The notes under the pieces: generated by a model
What the model was told of the DNA's origin: nothing
What the model saw: only the letters and a program-made list of their open reading frames with translations
Database searches by the model: none
Source of the DNA: Rhizobium sp. CG5
GTDB lineage: Bacteria; Pseudomonadota; Alphaproteobacteria; Rhizobiales; Rhizobiaceae
Direction: 5' to 3'
Assembly: GCF_023701945.1 (NCBI RefSeq)
Contig: NZ_JABAEF010000031.1
Location: 1-42,155, forward strand
Length of the DNA stretch: 42,155 bases
Part shown: positions 22,457 to 31,346 of the stretch, in pieces
Position numbering within the stretch: position 1 is the first letter of the stretch
How the letters are laid out: every line of letters starts with the position of its first letter
Made by a program: the position numbers and the translations under genes

Positions 22457-23698
22457 TCAAGCGCCGCAGGCACCCAACGGATCATAGTCGTCGCTCAAAA
22501 ACATCTCATGGAGCTGTCGCCGACGCGCACCCATATTGCCACCATCATAGAGCGGGAAGCAGAGCGCATCCTGCATAAGCTCAGCCAAAGGATGGAGTTG
22601 GGTATAACTGTCGACCCCAACCAGCCGCATCGCGTCGTAAACCACCTGGACTGAAAGTTCCGAGCAATAGACCTTCGCCATGACCGCGAGTTCGAGATCC
22701 TCGTAATCGCTTTCGTCCAGACGATGGCACGCCTTCCATGTAAGGTAGCGAGAAGCCTCGATCCGCATCTTGAGGTCGGCGAGCATGAAGCCGACATTCT
22801 GATAGCCAATGATTGGCGCCGGGCCCGACCGGCTATCTGTACGCGCGAATTGATAGGCCGTTTCGAATGCCGCGCGCATGACGCCGGTGCATGCTGCGCC
22901 GATCAGGGCGGCGGTCCATGCAAAGGTCTGGCCAAGGATGCGTTTCCCATCGCCCGGTTTGCCGAGCAGGTTCGACACCGGCACACGCACATTGTTGAAC
23001 CGGATACGCGGCGACACTGTTGCGCGATGGCCGAGCGTGTCGAGGAAACCCACCACTTCGATGCCGGGGGTAGAGCCAGGAACGACGATCATTGCCAAAG
23101 ATTCTTCTGGCCCCTTTGTCGGGTCGGTGCGGCAAGTGACCGTATAGAGATCGCAGGTGGTACCGTCCCACCCCGAGCCGTTGGTCGTGTAGTGCTTCTC
23201 GCCGTTGATGACATAGTCATCGCCGTCGCGGATCGCGAAGGTCTGAACGCCAAAGCGCGGGTCCGGACAATCGAAATTCGCGCCACCTGTCACTTCGGTG
23301 AAAGCCAGCGCCGCGAGCTTAGCATCGCTTCCAGCGAAGTCGGGCAGGAAACGCTGCTTTTGTTCTTCCGTGCCGAACCGCGCAATGGGGATCACGCCCA
23401 GACCAGTGGCGAGCAGGGCGGAAGGCACATTGACATCGATGCGGGCAAGTTCTTCGGCGGCAAGGGCGAAGTCCAGGGTAGGCATCGCGGTCCCCCCGTA
23501 TGCCACCGGCAGCAGCGCCTTCAGGAAGCCCGCGTCCACCATCTTTTGGTAAAAGGGCCGTGTAGCGTAGAACCTGTCTTCCGGTTTTGCGAAGGGGGCG
23601 ATCGTTGCCTTTACCTGGCCAAGAACCGTTTCTGCAAACATGCGGGCATTCTGACGAAGAGCCTTTTGCTCGTCGCTGAAGGTGAAATCAATCGACAT
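22457..23698 (-). CDS. Acyl-CoA dehydrogenase-fold flavoprotein, candidate nitroalkane oxidase
   Basis: A 413-residue protein with the three ACAD-fold domains (FTFSDEQKALRQNARMF; ALAFTEVTGGANFDC in the FAD region; ADLKMRIEASRYLTWKA). The decisive point is the C-terminal catalytic loop. True dehydrogenases have a Glu in YEGT, but here it is LYDGGNMGARRRQ, with Asp (D385) and an Arg seven residues later (R392). Fungal nitroalkane oxidase uses Asp402 and Arg409 with this same spacing. The FAD block TEVTGGANFDCPD also departs from the normal TEAxAGSD. The family oxidises primary nitroalkanes to aldehyde, nitrite and peroxide. The aldehyde dehydrogenase upstream and an HPP protein support this reading. 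An atypical acyl-CoA dehydrogenase or flavin monooxygenase of this fold is the alternative. Confidence 0.68.
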   Translation of the reverse strand: MSIDFTFSDEQKALRQNARMFAETVLGQVKATIAPFAKPEDRFYATRPFYQKMVDAGFLKALLPVAYGGTAMPTLDFALAAEELARIDVNVPSALLATGLGVIPIARFGTEEQKQRFLPDFAGSDAKLAALAFTEVTGGANFDCPDPRFGVQTFAIRDGDDYVINGEKHYTTNGSGWDGTTCDLYTVTCRTDPTKGPEESLAMIVVPGSTPGIEVVGFLDTLGHRATVSPRIRFNNVRVPVSNLLGKPGDGKRILGQTFAWTAALIGAACTGVMRAAFETAYQFARTDSRSGPAPIIGYQNVGFMLADLKMRIEASRYLTWKACHRLDESDYEDLELAVMAKVYCSELSVQVVYDAMRLVGVDSYTQLHPLAELMQDALCFPLYDGGNMGARRRQLHEMFLSDDYDPLGACGA

Positions 23699-23942
23699 GA
23701 TGTAATCCGTTCCCTTTTTTGTTGTTTACGAGCGGCCAACGACGCCGCATCGGCCAATATTTCGGCCAGGGCGAATGCCGCAGGCGCTCGCCATGTCCTC
23801 GTGTCGGCTGTCCGTGCCAATCCAGATTCAACACGCTGGCGTCTGCGTTCTGATCCGTATGGCAGTCACAGCATTTGACGCGGTTGCAAACTCAATAAAA
23901 TCCCGCCTGAACCTCCCCTGCGTTTCTGCCGATACCGAGGGC

Positions 23943-25361
23943 TTACCGTGCAACGTTAAGCACTTGAATCTGCATGAATTCTTTTAGCCCTTCCTCCGAC
24001 TGCTCGACGCCGATGCCGGACTGCCGGAATCCCGCCATGGGCAGATCGGGACCGATTGCCAGATGTTGGTTGACCCAGATCGAGCCGGTCTGGATACGAT
24101 TGGCGACAGCGATGGCCCGCTCGGTATCGGCAGACCAGACCGAGCCACCAAGGGCCTGGGGAGAGGCGTTGATATTGCCGATCACCCTGTCCAGATCGTC
24201 GAACCGGATGACCGGGAGAATCGGGCCGAACTGCTCCTTGTCGACGATCTCGTCGCCATCGGACACATTGGTAACGATCGCGGGGCTGATGAAATAACCC
24301 GATCGCTCCAGGATTTCGCCGCCGGCGATGACTGTGCCATCCTGGCGGGCCTGTTGGAGAAAGGCTTGCACTTTCTCAAACTGCAGCCGGTTCTGGATGG
24401 GGCCGACAGTCGTGCCCTGCTCCAGACCATCGCCGACCACCGCCTCGCGGGCCAGCCGGGCCAACTCCTCGCAAAGCGCGTCATGGATGGAGGCATGCAC
24501 ATAGACACGCTTGATCGCCAGGCAGACCTGGCCGCAATTCAGGAAGCCATAGGTGAAAATCTGCTGTGCGACAGCGGGAACATCGACATCATCCAGCACG
24601 ATCGCCGGATCGTTGCCGCCGAGTTCCAGCGTCAACCGCTTCAAGGTTCCCGAAGCCCCGGCCATGATCCGCCGCCCGGTTTCGGTCGAACCGGTAAAGC
24701 TGATCTTGGCGATATCCGGGTGGTTGGTCAGGAACGGTCCAAGATCATTGTTGTCGGCGATGATGTTGACCACACCGGCGGGAAAGATGTCGCGGCACAG
24801 GGCACCCAGCATCAGCGTTGCGACCGGTGTGGTCGGCGCCGGCTTCAGAATGATTGCATTGCCCGCAAGAACCGCCGGCCCAATTTTCCAGCCGGCAAGA
24901 AGCAGCGGGAAATTCCATGCGACGATCCCGGCGACGACACCGAGCGGATGGTACCGCACCACAGCAAGTGCAGACGCGTCATCGCGTACGGTACGGCCGG
25001 GAAGGTCAAGCGTGGCATAGTGGCGAATATAGCCCTCGACCCAGGCCAGTTCGCCCTTGGCTTCCGCAAGCGGCTTGCCCTGCTCAAGGGTCAGCGCCCG
25101 GGCGAGCGCTTCGCTGTTTGCATTGATCGCATCGGCGAGACGAACGAGGCATGCCTGGCGATCCGCATGCTTCAGCGCCGCCCATTGCGGAAATGCCGCC
25201 TTTGCCGCGGCAACGGCCTCTTGCGCCTGCTCCTCCGAGGCGAGCCCGACAGACGTGAACGGCTTGCCGGTTGCCGGGTTCACGATGTCAAGCTGCGCAG
25301 CGCCCTCCACCAATTCGCCGTTGATCAGCATAAGTGCTTTCAGATCACCATCATTGTTCAA
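23943..25361 (-). CDS. NAD(P)-dependent aldehyde dehydrogenase
   Basis: A 472-residue ALDH superfamily enzyme. It has the nucleotide-binding region VVAGIVAWNFPLLLAGWK, FTGSTETGRRIM, general-base Glu in LTLELGGNDPAIVL, catalytic Cys in LNCGQVCLAIKRVYV, and the C-terminal KEQFGPILPVIRF. It oxidises an aldehyde to the acid and is not of the CoA-acylating methylmalonate-semialdehyde type, as judged by the cysteine region. A TTG start at 25361 is supported by a strong GGAGGAG with six-base spacing; the first in-frame ATG (25331) lacks such a site. It precedes the nitroalkane-oxidase-like gene on the same strand by 244 bases, so it may oxidise that enzyme's aldehyde product. Confidence 0.88.
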   Translation of the reverse strand: MNNDGDLKALMLINGELVEGAAQLDIVNPATGKPFTSVGLASEEQAQEAVAAAKAAFPQWAALKHADRQACLVRLADAINANSEALARALTLEQGKPLAEAKGELAWVEGYIRHYATLDLPGRTVRDDASALAVVRYHPLGVVAGIVAWNFPLLLAGWKIGPAVLAGNAIILKPAPTTPVATLMLGALCRDIFPAGVVNIIADNNDLGPFLTNHPDIAKISFTGSTETGRRIMAGASGTLKRLTLELGGNDPAIVLDDVDVPAVAQQIFTYGFLNCGQVCLAIKRVYVHASIHDALCEELARLAREAVVGDGLEQGTTVGPIQNRLQFEKVQAFLQQARQDGTVIAGGEILERSGYFISPAIVTNVSDGDEIVDKEQFGPILPVIRFDDLDRVIGNINASPQALGGSVWSADTERAIAVANRIQTGSIWVNQHLAIGPDLPMAGFRQSGIGVEQSEEGLKEFMQIQVLNVAR

Positions 25362-25805
25362 GATATGCTCCTCCGATTCCCAATCAGCTTCCGTTTGACG
25401 GAAGTCCGTTGCCCCACCCGGCTGGCAGCGCCATCAATGCGATGTCTGCAAACGCATCATCGGACCACGCCGCCAATCATGGAGTCGTAACGCCGGAACG
25501 GATTGACCTCTTGGGCTGTGGCGTCTCGCAATTTGCCCTATTGCGCCTCGACCTGATCTCTCGTGCCGGGTTATTCATGCCGAAAGTGAGCACGAATGAT
25601 CCCGCCGCGCCCGCTATCGCTATCTTCGCCAGGCGACATGGGTTCGCAATTTCGTGTGCTGCCGTGGGTGCCGGCCGCACAGAATGGGTCCGTTGCGAAG
25701 TTTCGGCATGGTTTGCCGTGGCAGATCAACGTAAAAAGGAAAACTGGGGTCAAATCCCTCCGATGTTCCCCAAGCATGCCGCCCTCCTTGCCTGGCTGAG
25801 GCAAA
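25362..25805. other. Intergenic region between HPP-CBS and aldehyde dehydrogenase genes
   Basis: About 440 bases with no gene that can be supported on either strand. It presumably contains the promoter for the aldehyde dehydrogenase gene; no clear box was found. A tRNA-like tail near 25735-25770 was considered and dropped. Confidence 0.4.
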
Positions 25806-25832
25806 AAAGCCGGTCGATTACGGGCCGGCTTT
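25806..25832 (-). terminator. Rho-independent terminator of the HPP-CBS gene
   Basis: Arms AAAGCCGG (25806-25813) and CCGGCTTT (25825-25832) are perfectly complementary with an 11-base loop. On the minus strand the stem ends in a run of six T's, 11 bases past the gene's stop at 25844. The plus strand also has a T-rich tail (GCTTTTTC). Confidence 0.8.
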
Positions 25833-25843
25833 GCTTTTTCGGC

Positions 25844-26992
25844 TTATTCTCCTGCCCTGTCCGCGAGCATACCGACCATCACATCCGATTGCGAAATAAT
25901 CCCTACAAGTTTGTTGTTGGCGCCAACAACCGGCAGATAGTGCAAGCCCTGTTCTGCCAGAATGATGATCGCATCTTCGACCGGCGTTTCGGGGGACACC
26001 GTTTTAACCGGGGATGTCATGATATCTTTGACCGTGCCGTTGGGAGCGCTGCGTCCCGAGACTATCAGCCGAATTCGTTGAAGAAAGCCGATGGTCGGAC
26101 GACCGCTTGCCCAGCTTGCTTTGTCGAGCAAATCGGTCTGCGTCACGATCCCGACGACCTCCGCATTATCATTTGTCACGGGCAAAGCCTTGAAATGGTG
26201 ATTGCGCATCAATTCATGGGCTGTTTTCAACGGATGATCCGGTGCGACGCCCACAACGTCGCGGGACATGATGCTGGCGCAGTCCAGATGTGTGGCTCGA
26301 CGGCGGTAGGAGCGCAGTTCAGTACGACGCAGTATCGTTTCAAGATCGTCGCGATCGATGTCCAACACCTGATCGAAATCCTTCAGAACATCATCCAGAT
26401 CGGCCGACGAGAAACCGATGCGCTGGACTGGCGCCGGGTCTTTCGTGCCGTGGTTGCTTGGCTGTATGCGCATCGCGTGCGGATAGCGACGACCAGACAG
26501 ATTGTTGAAGATGACCGCCACGGTGAGAAGCGCTAAGGAATTGCCCGTCACCGGCCAAAGCACGAAGCCATAGCCAAGATCGTGAATGGCCGATCCGCCA
26601 AGAACTGCCGTCAAAGCCACCGCACCGCTTGGTGGATGCAGGCAACGTAGAGCCATCATGGCCGCTATGGCGATGCTAATGGCGAGCCCCGCGGCGGCGA
26701 CGGGATCCATAACCAGCTTTGCAATTGTAACACCGACAATGGCGGAGACGATATTGCCGCAGAGAATGGACCATGGCTGTGCGAGCGGGCTGGAGGGAAC
26801 CGCAAACAGCAGGACGGCGGACGCCCCCATTGGGGCGATCAAAGCAGGCAGCGCGGCGGTATCGCTGATCGCCAGACGTCCCAGAAAACCGGTCAGGAGA
26901 ATGCCAATCAATGCCCCCGTGGCGGAACGAAGCCGCTCCCTATAGCTGACCGGCATCGCCTCTGGCAGGATCAGGCGCAACAGATGTCTCAT
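25844..26992 (-). CDS. HPP-family membrane protein with two CBS domains
   Basis: A 382-residue protein. The N-terminal 170 or so residues are hydrophobic (about four to five segments) with the family hallmark ALRCLHPPSGAVALTAVLGG. The C-terminal half holds paired CBS domains: IMSRDVVGVAPDHPLKTAHELM with ALPVTNDNAEVVGIVTQTDLL, and IMTSPVKTVSPETPVEDAIIIL with YLPVVGANNKLVGIISQSD. HPP proteins of chloroplasts and cyanobacteria have been reported to transport nitrite; CBS pairs bind adenine nucleotides and often gate transporters. Nitrite handling would suit the nitroalkane-oxidase-like neighbour, but this is inference. The ATG at 26992 is preferred to an upstream TTG at 27007. A strong terminator follows. 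Confidence 0.85.
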   Translation of the reverse strand: MRHLLRLILPEAMPVSYRERLRSATGALIGILLTGFLGRLAISDTAALPALIAPMGASAVLLFAVPSSPLAQPWSILCGNIVSAIVGVTIAKLVMDPVAAAGLAISIAIAAMMALRCLHPPSGAVALTAVLGGSAIHDLGYGFVLWPVTGNSLALLTVAVIFNNLSGRRYPHAMRIQPSNHGTKDPAPVQRIGFSSADLDDVLKDFDQVLDIDRDDLETILRRTELRSYRRRATHLDCASIMSRDVVGVAPDHPLKTAHELMRNHHFKALPVTNDNAEVVGIVTQTDLLDKASWASGRPTIGFLQRIRLIVSGRSAPNGTVKDIMTSPVKTVSPETPVEDAIIILAEQGLHYLPVVGANNKLVGIISQSDVMVGMLADRAGE

Positions 26993-27447
26993 TCTGCAAA
27001 TTCTCAATTCGCGTCGGGAATTGGCGTTCTAGCAGAAAACAATCCGCTGTCTGCACGTCAGTGAATCCGCCGGGGTGTCTGACCCACAGAGCGTTGAAAA
27101 TACGGCGCTCTGCAATCCATTCAAGCTAGCAGTGTTTCTCCGATAGCGCGCGTACAACGTGAACCCGAAACATAAGATTGTTCTCGGCCGCCATTGCGAA
27201 AGCAAAAAATGCCAGCGCCTTGACGGATCTGAACCATCGGCGCGTCCATTCTCTATGGTAGCCCACCGAGGCACTCTCCGATCAAACCTGTTCGGTCGGC
27301 AGAATGAACAGCTCCGCCACGTTTACATGTGCCGGCGCCTAGCCTGCAAAGGATAGCATTGGCAGTGTCAGCCGGCTTCAGGAACCGAACCGCAGCCCGA
27401 TAGACCGGTTCCCCTGCGTCCGAAATCCGGCCAGAACGAACGTCTTG
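26993..27447. other. 455-base intergenic region
   Basis: No gene is recognised. GGAACCG (27381-27387) and CGGTTCC (27406-27412) form a long-looped hairpin about 36 bases after the stop of the siderophore-binding protein gene, a possible but weak terminator. The part near 27000-27150 would contain the promoter of the HPP-CBS gene. Confidence 0.35.
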
Positions 27448-28419
27448 TCATCTCCTTAGCGTATCGAGGATCAAGGGCGGAAGTCGGTCGAGCAAGTAGG
27501 TTATAGACAGGGGCGACTGAAACCACAGGGCCGCGCTCAGGGATATGTCTTCTTCCGACAGCCACAGGCACCTGCCTTGTTTGTAAACAGCAAGAGACGT
27601 GAAGACGGCGATATCATCCAACGGGCCTCGAACATCGTTCGGCCAGATCAGGAGATCCAGATCGAGCAATTCCGCGTGCTCCAGGCTGATGTGGATCCAG
27701 CCGGCTGGACTGGCGAGTGCCTCGAGAGAGGCTGGGACGTTCAGACCCAGTTGCTCGATGAAACGGGTGGGAGCAGTGCGGTTGCTCCACAGGACAAACT
27801 GGCCTTCGCGGAAATCCGCAAGGGCTGCGGATCGACCCATAAGTGCCGGGTAATCGACACGGATCCGTTCGATCCGCCGGCCTATTCCGTTCGTCATCAC
27901 CGTAGCATCCGAGGATCGGCCGAGGGCACGGGCGATCAGGGCAAATTGTTCATCCCATGGGGCGCTCCAGGCCGGGTAGCCTGCGGGCGCCGCCACCACA
28001 GGGGCGATGCGTGAAAGCTTGCGATACGCGCGTTCATCCAGATCCAGATATACGGCCAGGATCAGATCCGGCTCAAGGGACAGTATCCACTCGTAGTCGA
28101 GATAGCGGCTGCCGGTAACCTGGGGCTCAGCTCCAAGATTCAACCGTGCCGGTTCCGCCCATGGCCAGGTGGCGTAAGGTCGCTTCCCCCACCATTCGGT
28201 TACTCCGAGTGGCGATATCCCCACGGCATAGACGAAATCCTGGTCGTTCAGGCCGAGACAGACGACCCGTCGCGGTTCGGCAATGATGACAGTCTCCCCA
28301 TGTCGATGCCGCACGGTCACCGGAAAGTCCGGTTTGTCGTTTGCAGCGGTCGGCCTTGCCGGAAAGGCAGAGGTGACGAGTCCGGCCCCGGCAAGGCCAA
28401 GTATCTCGCGACGCTTCAT
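27448..28419 (-). CDS. Iron-siderophore ABC transporter substrate-binding protein (FhuD/FecB-like)
   Basis: A 323-residue type III binding protein. It begins MKRREILGLAGAGLVTSAFPARPTA-, a signal peptide with a twin-arginine pair that could be a Tat signal, and has no lipobox cysteine. Family features include PRRVVCLGLNDQDFVYAVGISPLGV, EWILSLEPDLILA and the inter-lobe helix. It would carry a ferric siderophore from the outer-membrane receptor to the permease pair. The ATG at 28419 overlaps the ATPase stop by four bases and has a G-rich ribosome site inside that gene. It is the last gene of the iron operon. Confidence 0.87.
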   Translation of the reverse strand: MKRREILGLAGAGLVTSAFPARPTAANDKPDFPVTVRHRHGETVIIAEPRRVVCLGLNDQDFVYAVGISPLGVTEWWGKRPYATWPWAEPARLNLGAEPQVTGSRYLDYEWILSLEPDLILAVYLDLDERAYRKLSRIAPVVAAPAGYPAWSAPWDEQFALIARALGRSSDATVMTNGIGRRIERIRVDYPALMGRSAALADFREGQFVLWSNRTAPTRFIEQLGLNVPASLEALASPAGWIHISLEHAELLDLDLLIWPNDVRGPLDDIAVFTSLAVYKQGRCLWLSEEDISLSAALWFQSPLSITYLLDRLPPLILDTLRR

Positions 28420-29252
28420 GCCCCCTCTCCCCTCGCAGCCAAGCCGGCTTCGCGGCGCGGGCAGGGAATGATCAGCGGACTACCGGTTACCGGGTCCTCG
28501 ATGATCACGGCCGAAAGGCCGAATACCTGCTCGACCAATGCCACCGACATGATCTGTAGCGGCGGGCCTTCGGCGAAGACCGTGCCGCCTTTGAGGGCAA
28601 CGACGCGGTCGGCATAGCGACAGGCCTGGTTGAGGTCATGCAATACGGCAATCACGGTGCGGCCCTCGCGGCGTACCAGCCTTGAAAGCAGTTCCATGAC
28701 TTCAACCTGATGAGCGATGTCGAGAAAGGTCGTGGGCTCGTCGAGCAGCAGAAGCGGCGTTTCTTGGGCCAGCACGACGGCAATCCAGACACGCTGGCGC
28801 TGGCCACCCGAGAGTTCATCGACGCGGCGACCTGATAGGTCCGATATCCCCGTCAAGGCGAGGGCCTGCTGAACCGCGGCGGCGTCCTCAGCGCTGCATT
28901 CGCGAAGAAATCGCTGATGGGGGAAACGTCCTCGCCAGACCAGATCCTCCACCAGAATGCCCTCCGGCGCCATCGAGGATTGAGGGAGCAGGCCGAGACG
29001 CTTTGCGACGTCTCGGGACGGAAGGGTATGGATCGATCGTCCATCCAGCAGCACCTCACCGCGTTCGGGGCGGATGACGCGCGACAGCATCTTCAAGAGC
29101 GTCGACTTGCCGCTACCGTTGGCGCCGACGATGGCCGTGAACCGTCCGGCCGGCACTTCGATGCTGAGGTCGGCAATGACCCGCGTTCCGCCAAAGCCGA
29201 TTGAGATCTTGTGTGCGGACAGCGAGATGCCGGTGTTTTCGCATGGACCCAT
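28416..29252 (-). CDS. Iron-siderophore ABC transporter ATP-binding protein (FhuC/FecE-like)
   Basis: A 278-residue ABC ATPase with Walker A GANGSGKSTLL (about 42-52), Q-loop LLPQSS, signature LSGGQRQRVWIAVVLAQ, Walker B LLLLDEPTTFLD and switch His in VLHDLNQA. Length and the QRQRVWIA signature match the iron-siderophore class. It lies between the permease and binding-protein genes: one base after the former's stop, and four-base overlap with the latter. It powers import at the inner membrane. Confidence 0.92.
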   Translation of the reverse strand: MGPCENTGISLSAHKISIGFGGTRVIADLSIEVPAGRFTAIVGANGSGKSTLLKMLSRVIRPERGEVLLDGRSIHTLPSRDVAKRLGLLPQSSMAPEGILVEDLVWRGRFPHQRFLRECSAEDAAAVQQALALTGISDLSGRRVDELSGGQRQRVWIAVVLAQETPLLLLDEPTTFLDIAHQVEVMELLSRLVRREGRTVIAVLHDLNQACRYADRVVALKGGTVFAEGPPLQIMSVALVEQVFGLSAVIIEDPVTGSPLIIPCPRREAGLAARGEGA

Positions 29253-29253
29253 A

Positions 29254-30327
29254 TCAAAAAACTCCAGTCTTTGTCTCCCGCCACAGCAGCCAGCCGAAAT
29301 AGGCGCCGCCGAAACAGGCCGTCAGTGCGCCGACCGGCATCTGCACATCAGAAAAGGCCAATCGTGCAAACAGATCTACCGAAAGCAGGCTCATTGCTCC
29401 CACAAGAGCCGACGGCAGGACCGCCAGTCCCGATGTCCCCATCGTCAGGCGAGCGAGTTGAGGTGCCACCAGGGCAACGAACGGTATCGGACCGCATATG
29501 GCAGTTGTCGTCGCAGTCAAACCGACGGCGATAACTACAGCGGCAATCCGGCTCCTCGCCACAGCAATACCATGCGCAAGCGCCAGTTCATCGCCAAGCT
29601 CCAGCTGGCGTAACGAACGGGACACAGCAATCGCAGCCGAGAGAAGAACCAGGAACGGGATGGCGGCAAAAGCGAGGGTCGAAGCGTCGATCTCGACCAG
29701 CGATCCCGCCCGCCAGCCGGCGGCGAGCAAGGCCCGGTGCAGGTCGGCCGTTAGCATCAGCCATGTATTGACCGCGTGGAGCATGGCCGACACACCGATG
29801 CCAACCACGACCAGCCGCAGTTGCGGCAAGCCGTTTGCGCTGCGGCTCAGCGAGCCGACGAAGAGGGCTGTCAGCACTCCGCCGCCAAAAGCACCTGCGG
29901 CAATGCCCGCGAAGCCGCCACCGGTGCAGATGATCGTCAGCAGCACACCGGTTTGGGCACCTGCATCAAGGCCGACGAGATCGGGGCTGCCGAGCGGATT
30001 TCGGGTCACCGATTGCAGCAAGGCGCCGGCGACAGCCAGTGCTGCGCCACACAATAGGGCTCCGGCGATGCGCGGCAGGCGCCATTCGAGGACGACAAGA
30101 GACAGTCTCTCGTCTGCCCGGCCAAGGAGCGTCAGGGGAAGATCGCCGAGTGACACGGGATAACGACCGATCGCCAGCCCTGCGGTGATCAATACCAGCG
30201 CGACAGCCAGAAGCCAGATGCCGGATATAACGGTGCGCCGCTTCAAACGCAGGCTGATGTGACCGATCGGTCCCCGGAGCAGATGCCATGGCGACGATGG
30301 CAGAGCACCCGACTGCGGCTCTTTCAT
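29254..30327 (-). CDS. Iron-siderophore ABC transporter permease (FecCD family), second
   Basis: A 357-residue integral membrane protein with about nine to ten hydrophobic segments. It has FecCD/BtuC-family motifs: RLPRIAGALLCGAALAVAGALLQSVTRNPLGSPDLVGLDAGAQ near residues 85-125, and GPIPFVALVAPQLARLTMG toward the C-terminus. An N-terminal hydrophilic extension of about 30 residues precedes the first segment. Its start overlaps the other permease's stop by four bases (ATGA), and the two presumably form a heterodimer. Confidence 0.92.
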   Translation of the reverse strand: MKEPQSGALPSSPWHLLRGPIGHISLRLKRRTVISGIWLLAVALVLITAGLAIGRYPVSLGDLPLTLLGRADERLSLVVLEWRLPRIAGALLCGAALAVAGALLQSVTRNPLGSPDLVGLDAGAQTGVLLTIICTGGGFAGIAAGAFGGGVLTALFVGSLSRSANGLPQLRLVVVGIGVSAMLHAVNTWLMLTADLHRALLAAGWRAGSLVEIDASTLAFAAIPFLVLLSAAIAVSRSLRQLELGDELALAHGIAVARSRIAAVVIAVGLTATTTAICGPIPFVALVAPQLARLTMGTSGLAVLPSALVGAMSLLSVDLFARLAFSDVQMPVGALTACFGGAYFGWLLWRETKTGVF

Positions 30328-31346
30328 CGGTTCAGCCTTCCGCGCGCCAGTCCGATCAGGACCGGCGCCCCAAGAAGGGCAACGACGATGCCGACCTGCA
30401 ACTCGGCAGGCCGAAGAATGAGCCTGCCCGTCACATCGGACAAGAGCAGCAGGCTCGGTGCCGACAATGTCGATAGGATGAGGACCCGCCGTTCATCCGG
30501 CCCCACCAGCATGCGCACGAAATGCGGCACCATCAATCCGATGAAAGCGATCGGTCCCACCGCAGCCGTCGCAGCTCCACAAAGAAGCGCAATCGACAGA
30601 AGGATCAGGATCCGCACCTTGACGATTTCGACGCCGAGGCCAACCGCATTCTCAGGACCGAGGGCCAGCGCATTGAGGGTTGGCCCGGCATAGCTCGCCA
30701 GCCCGATGCCCAGAACGGTCGGGCCGAGAATGGCAAGCGGCACGTCGTAACCGATCGTCACCAGGGAACCGGCGCTCCACTGGCGCATCTCATCGAATAT
30801 TTCCGGATCGCTCAGCATGACGATCGTCGTCAACCCTCCAAGGGCCGCCGTGAGCGCCACCCCGGCCAAAAGAAGGGAGATTGGTGCACTCGACCGGCCG
30901 GAAGAACTGCCGCTCATGCCAAGCACCAACAGCATCGCGCCCATCGCGCCGACGAATGCAAGGATCAGCCGCCACTCGATCGACGAAAGGCCGAAGAGTG
31001 CGATGCCGGCGACCATCAGCGCTGCGGCCCCGGCATTGACACCGAGAAGCCCCGGATCTGCGAGCGGACTGCGCGTCAATGACTGCATCAGCGCACCGGA
31101 GGCTCCAAGCCCCATGCCGGCGAGAAGACCGAGCAAGGTTCGTGGCCCGCGCAAGGTTTGCACGAGCAGGGTTTCAAAGCTGGGTGCCCGCCCGGTCAAC
31201 ACATCAATCAGCGCGCCCGGCGACTCCGTCGCAGTTCCGAGAGCAAGGCTTGTCAGTAAGGCTGAAAGCAGAAGGATGAGCACTCCGGAAAGAACGATGC
31301 CCCTTCCGGCCCGGCGGGTCGCCGCCGGGGTGGCGGACGCTCTCAT
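30324..31346 (-). CDS. Iron-siderophore ABC transporter permease (FecCD family), first
   Basis: A 340-residue permease with the same family blocks: LRGPRTLLGLLAGMGLGASGALMQSLTRSPLADPGLLGVNAGAA and GPIAFIGLMVPHFVRMLVGPDERR. The start MRASATPAATRR at 31346 is chosen because its ATG overlaps the stop of the siderophore-interacting protein gene by four bases; an upstream TTG at 31370 in the same frame is less likely. It pairs with the downstream permease. Confidence 0.92.
   Translation of the reverse strand: MRASATPAATRRAGRGIVLSGVLILLLSALLTSLALGTATESPGALIDVLTGRAPSFETLLVQTLRGPRTLLGLLAGMGLGASGALMQSLTRSPLADPGLLGVNAGAAALMVAGIALFGLSSIEWRLILAFVGAMGAMLLVLGMSGSSSGRSSAPISLLLAGVALTAALGGLTTIVMLSDPEIFDEMRQWSAGSLVTIGYDVPLAILGPTVLGIGLASYAGPTLNALALGPENAVGLGVEIVKVRILILLSIALLCGAATAAVGPIAFIGLMVPHFVRMLVGPDERRVLILSTLSAPSLLLLSDVTGRLILRPAELQVGIVVALLGAPVLIGLARGRLNR

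Noticed and set aside
23943..25361. Methylmalonate-semialdehyde dehydrogenase to complete the valine route
   Set aside because: The cysteine region (NCGQVCLAIKRVY) and length are those of general NAD-linked aldehyde dehydrogenases, not the CoA-acylating type.
25730..25775. tRNA 3'-end-like sequence (TGGGGTCAAATCCCTC)
   Set aside because: No T-arm of correct spacing, no acceptor partner and no CCA-compatible cloverleaf upstream could be built.
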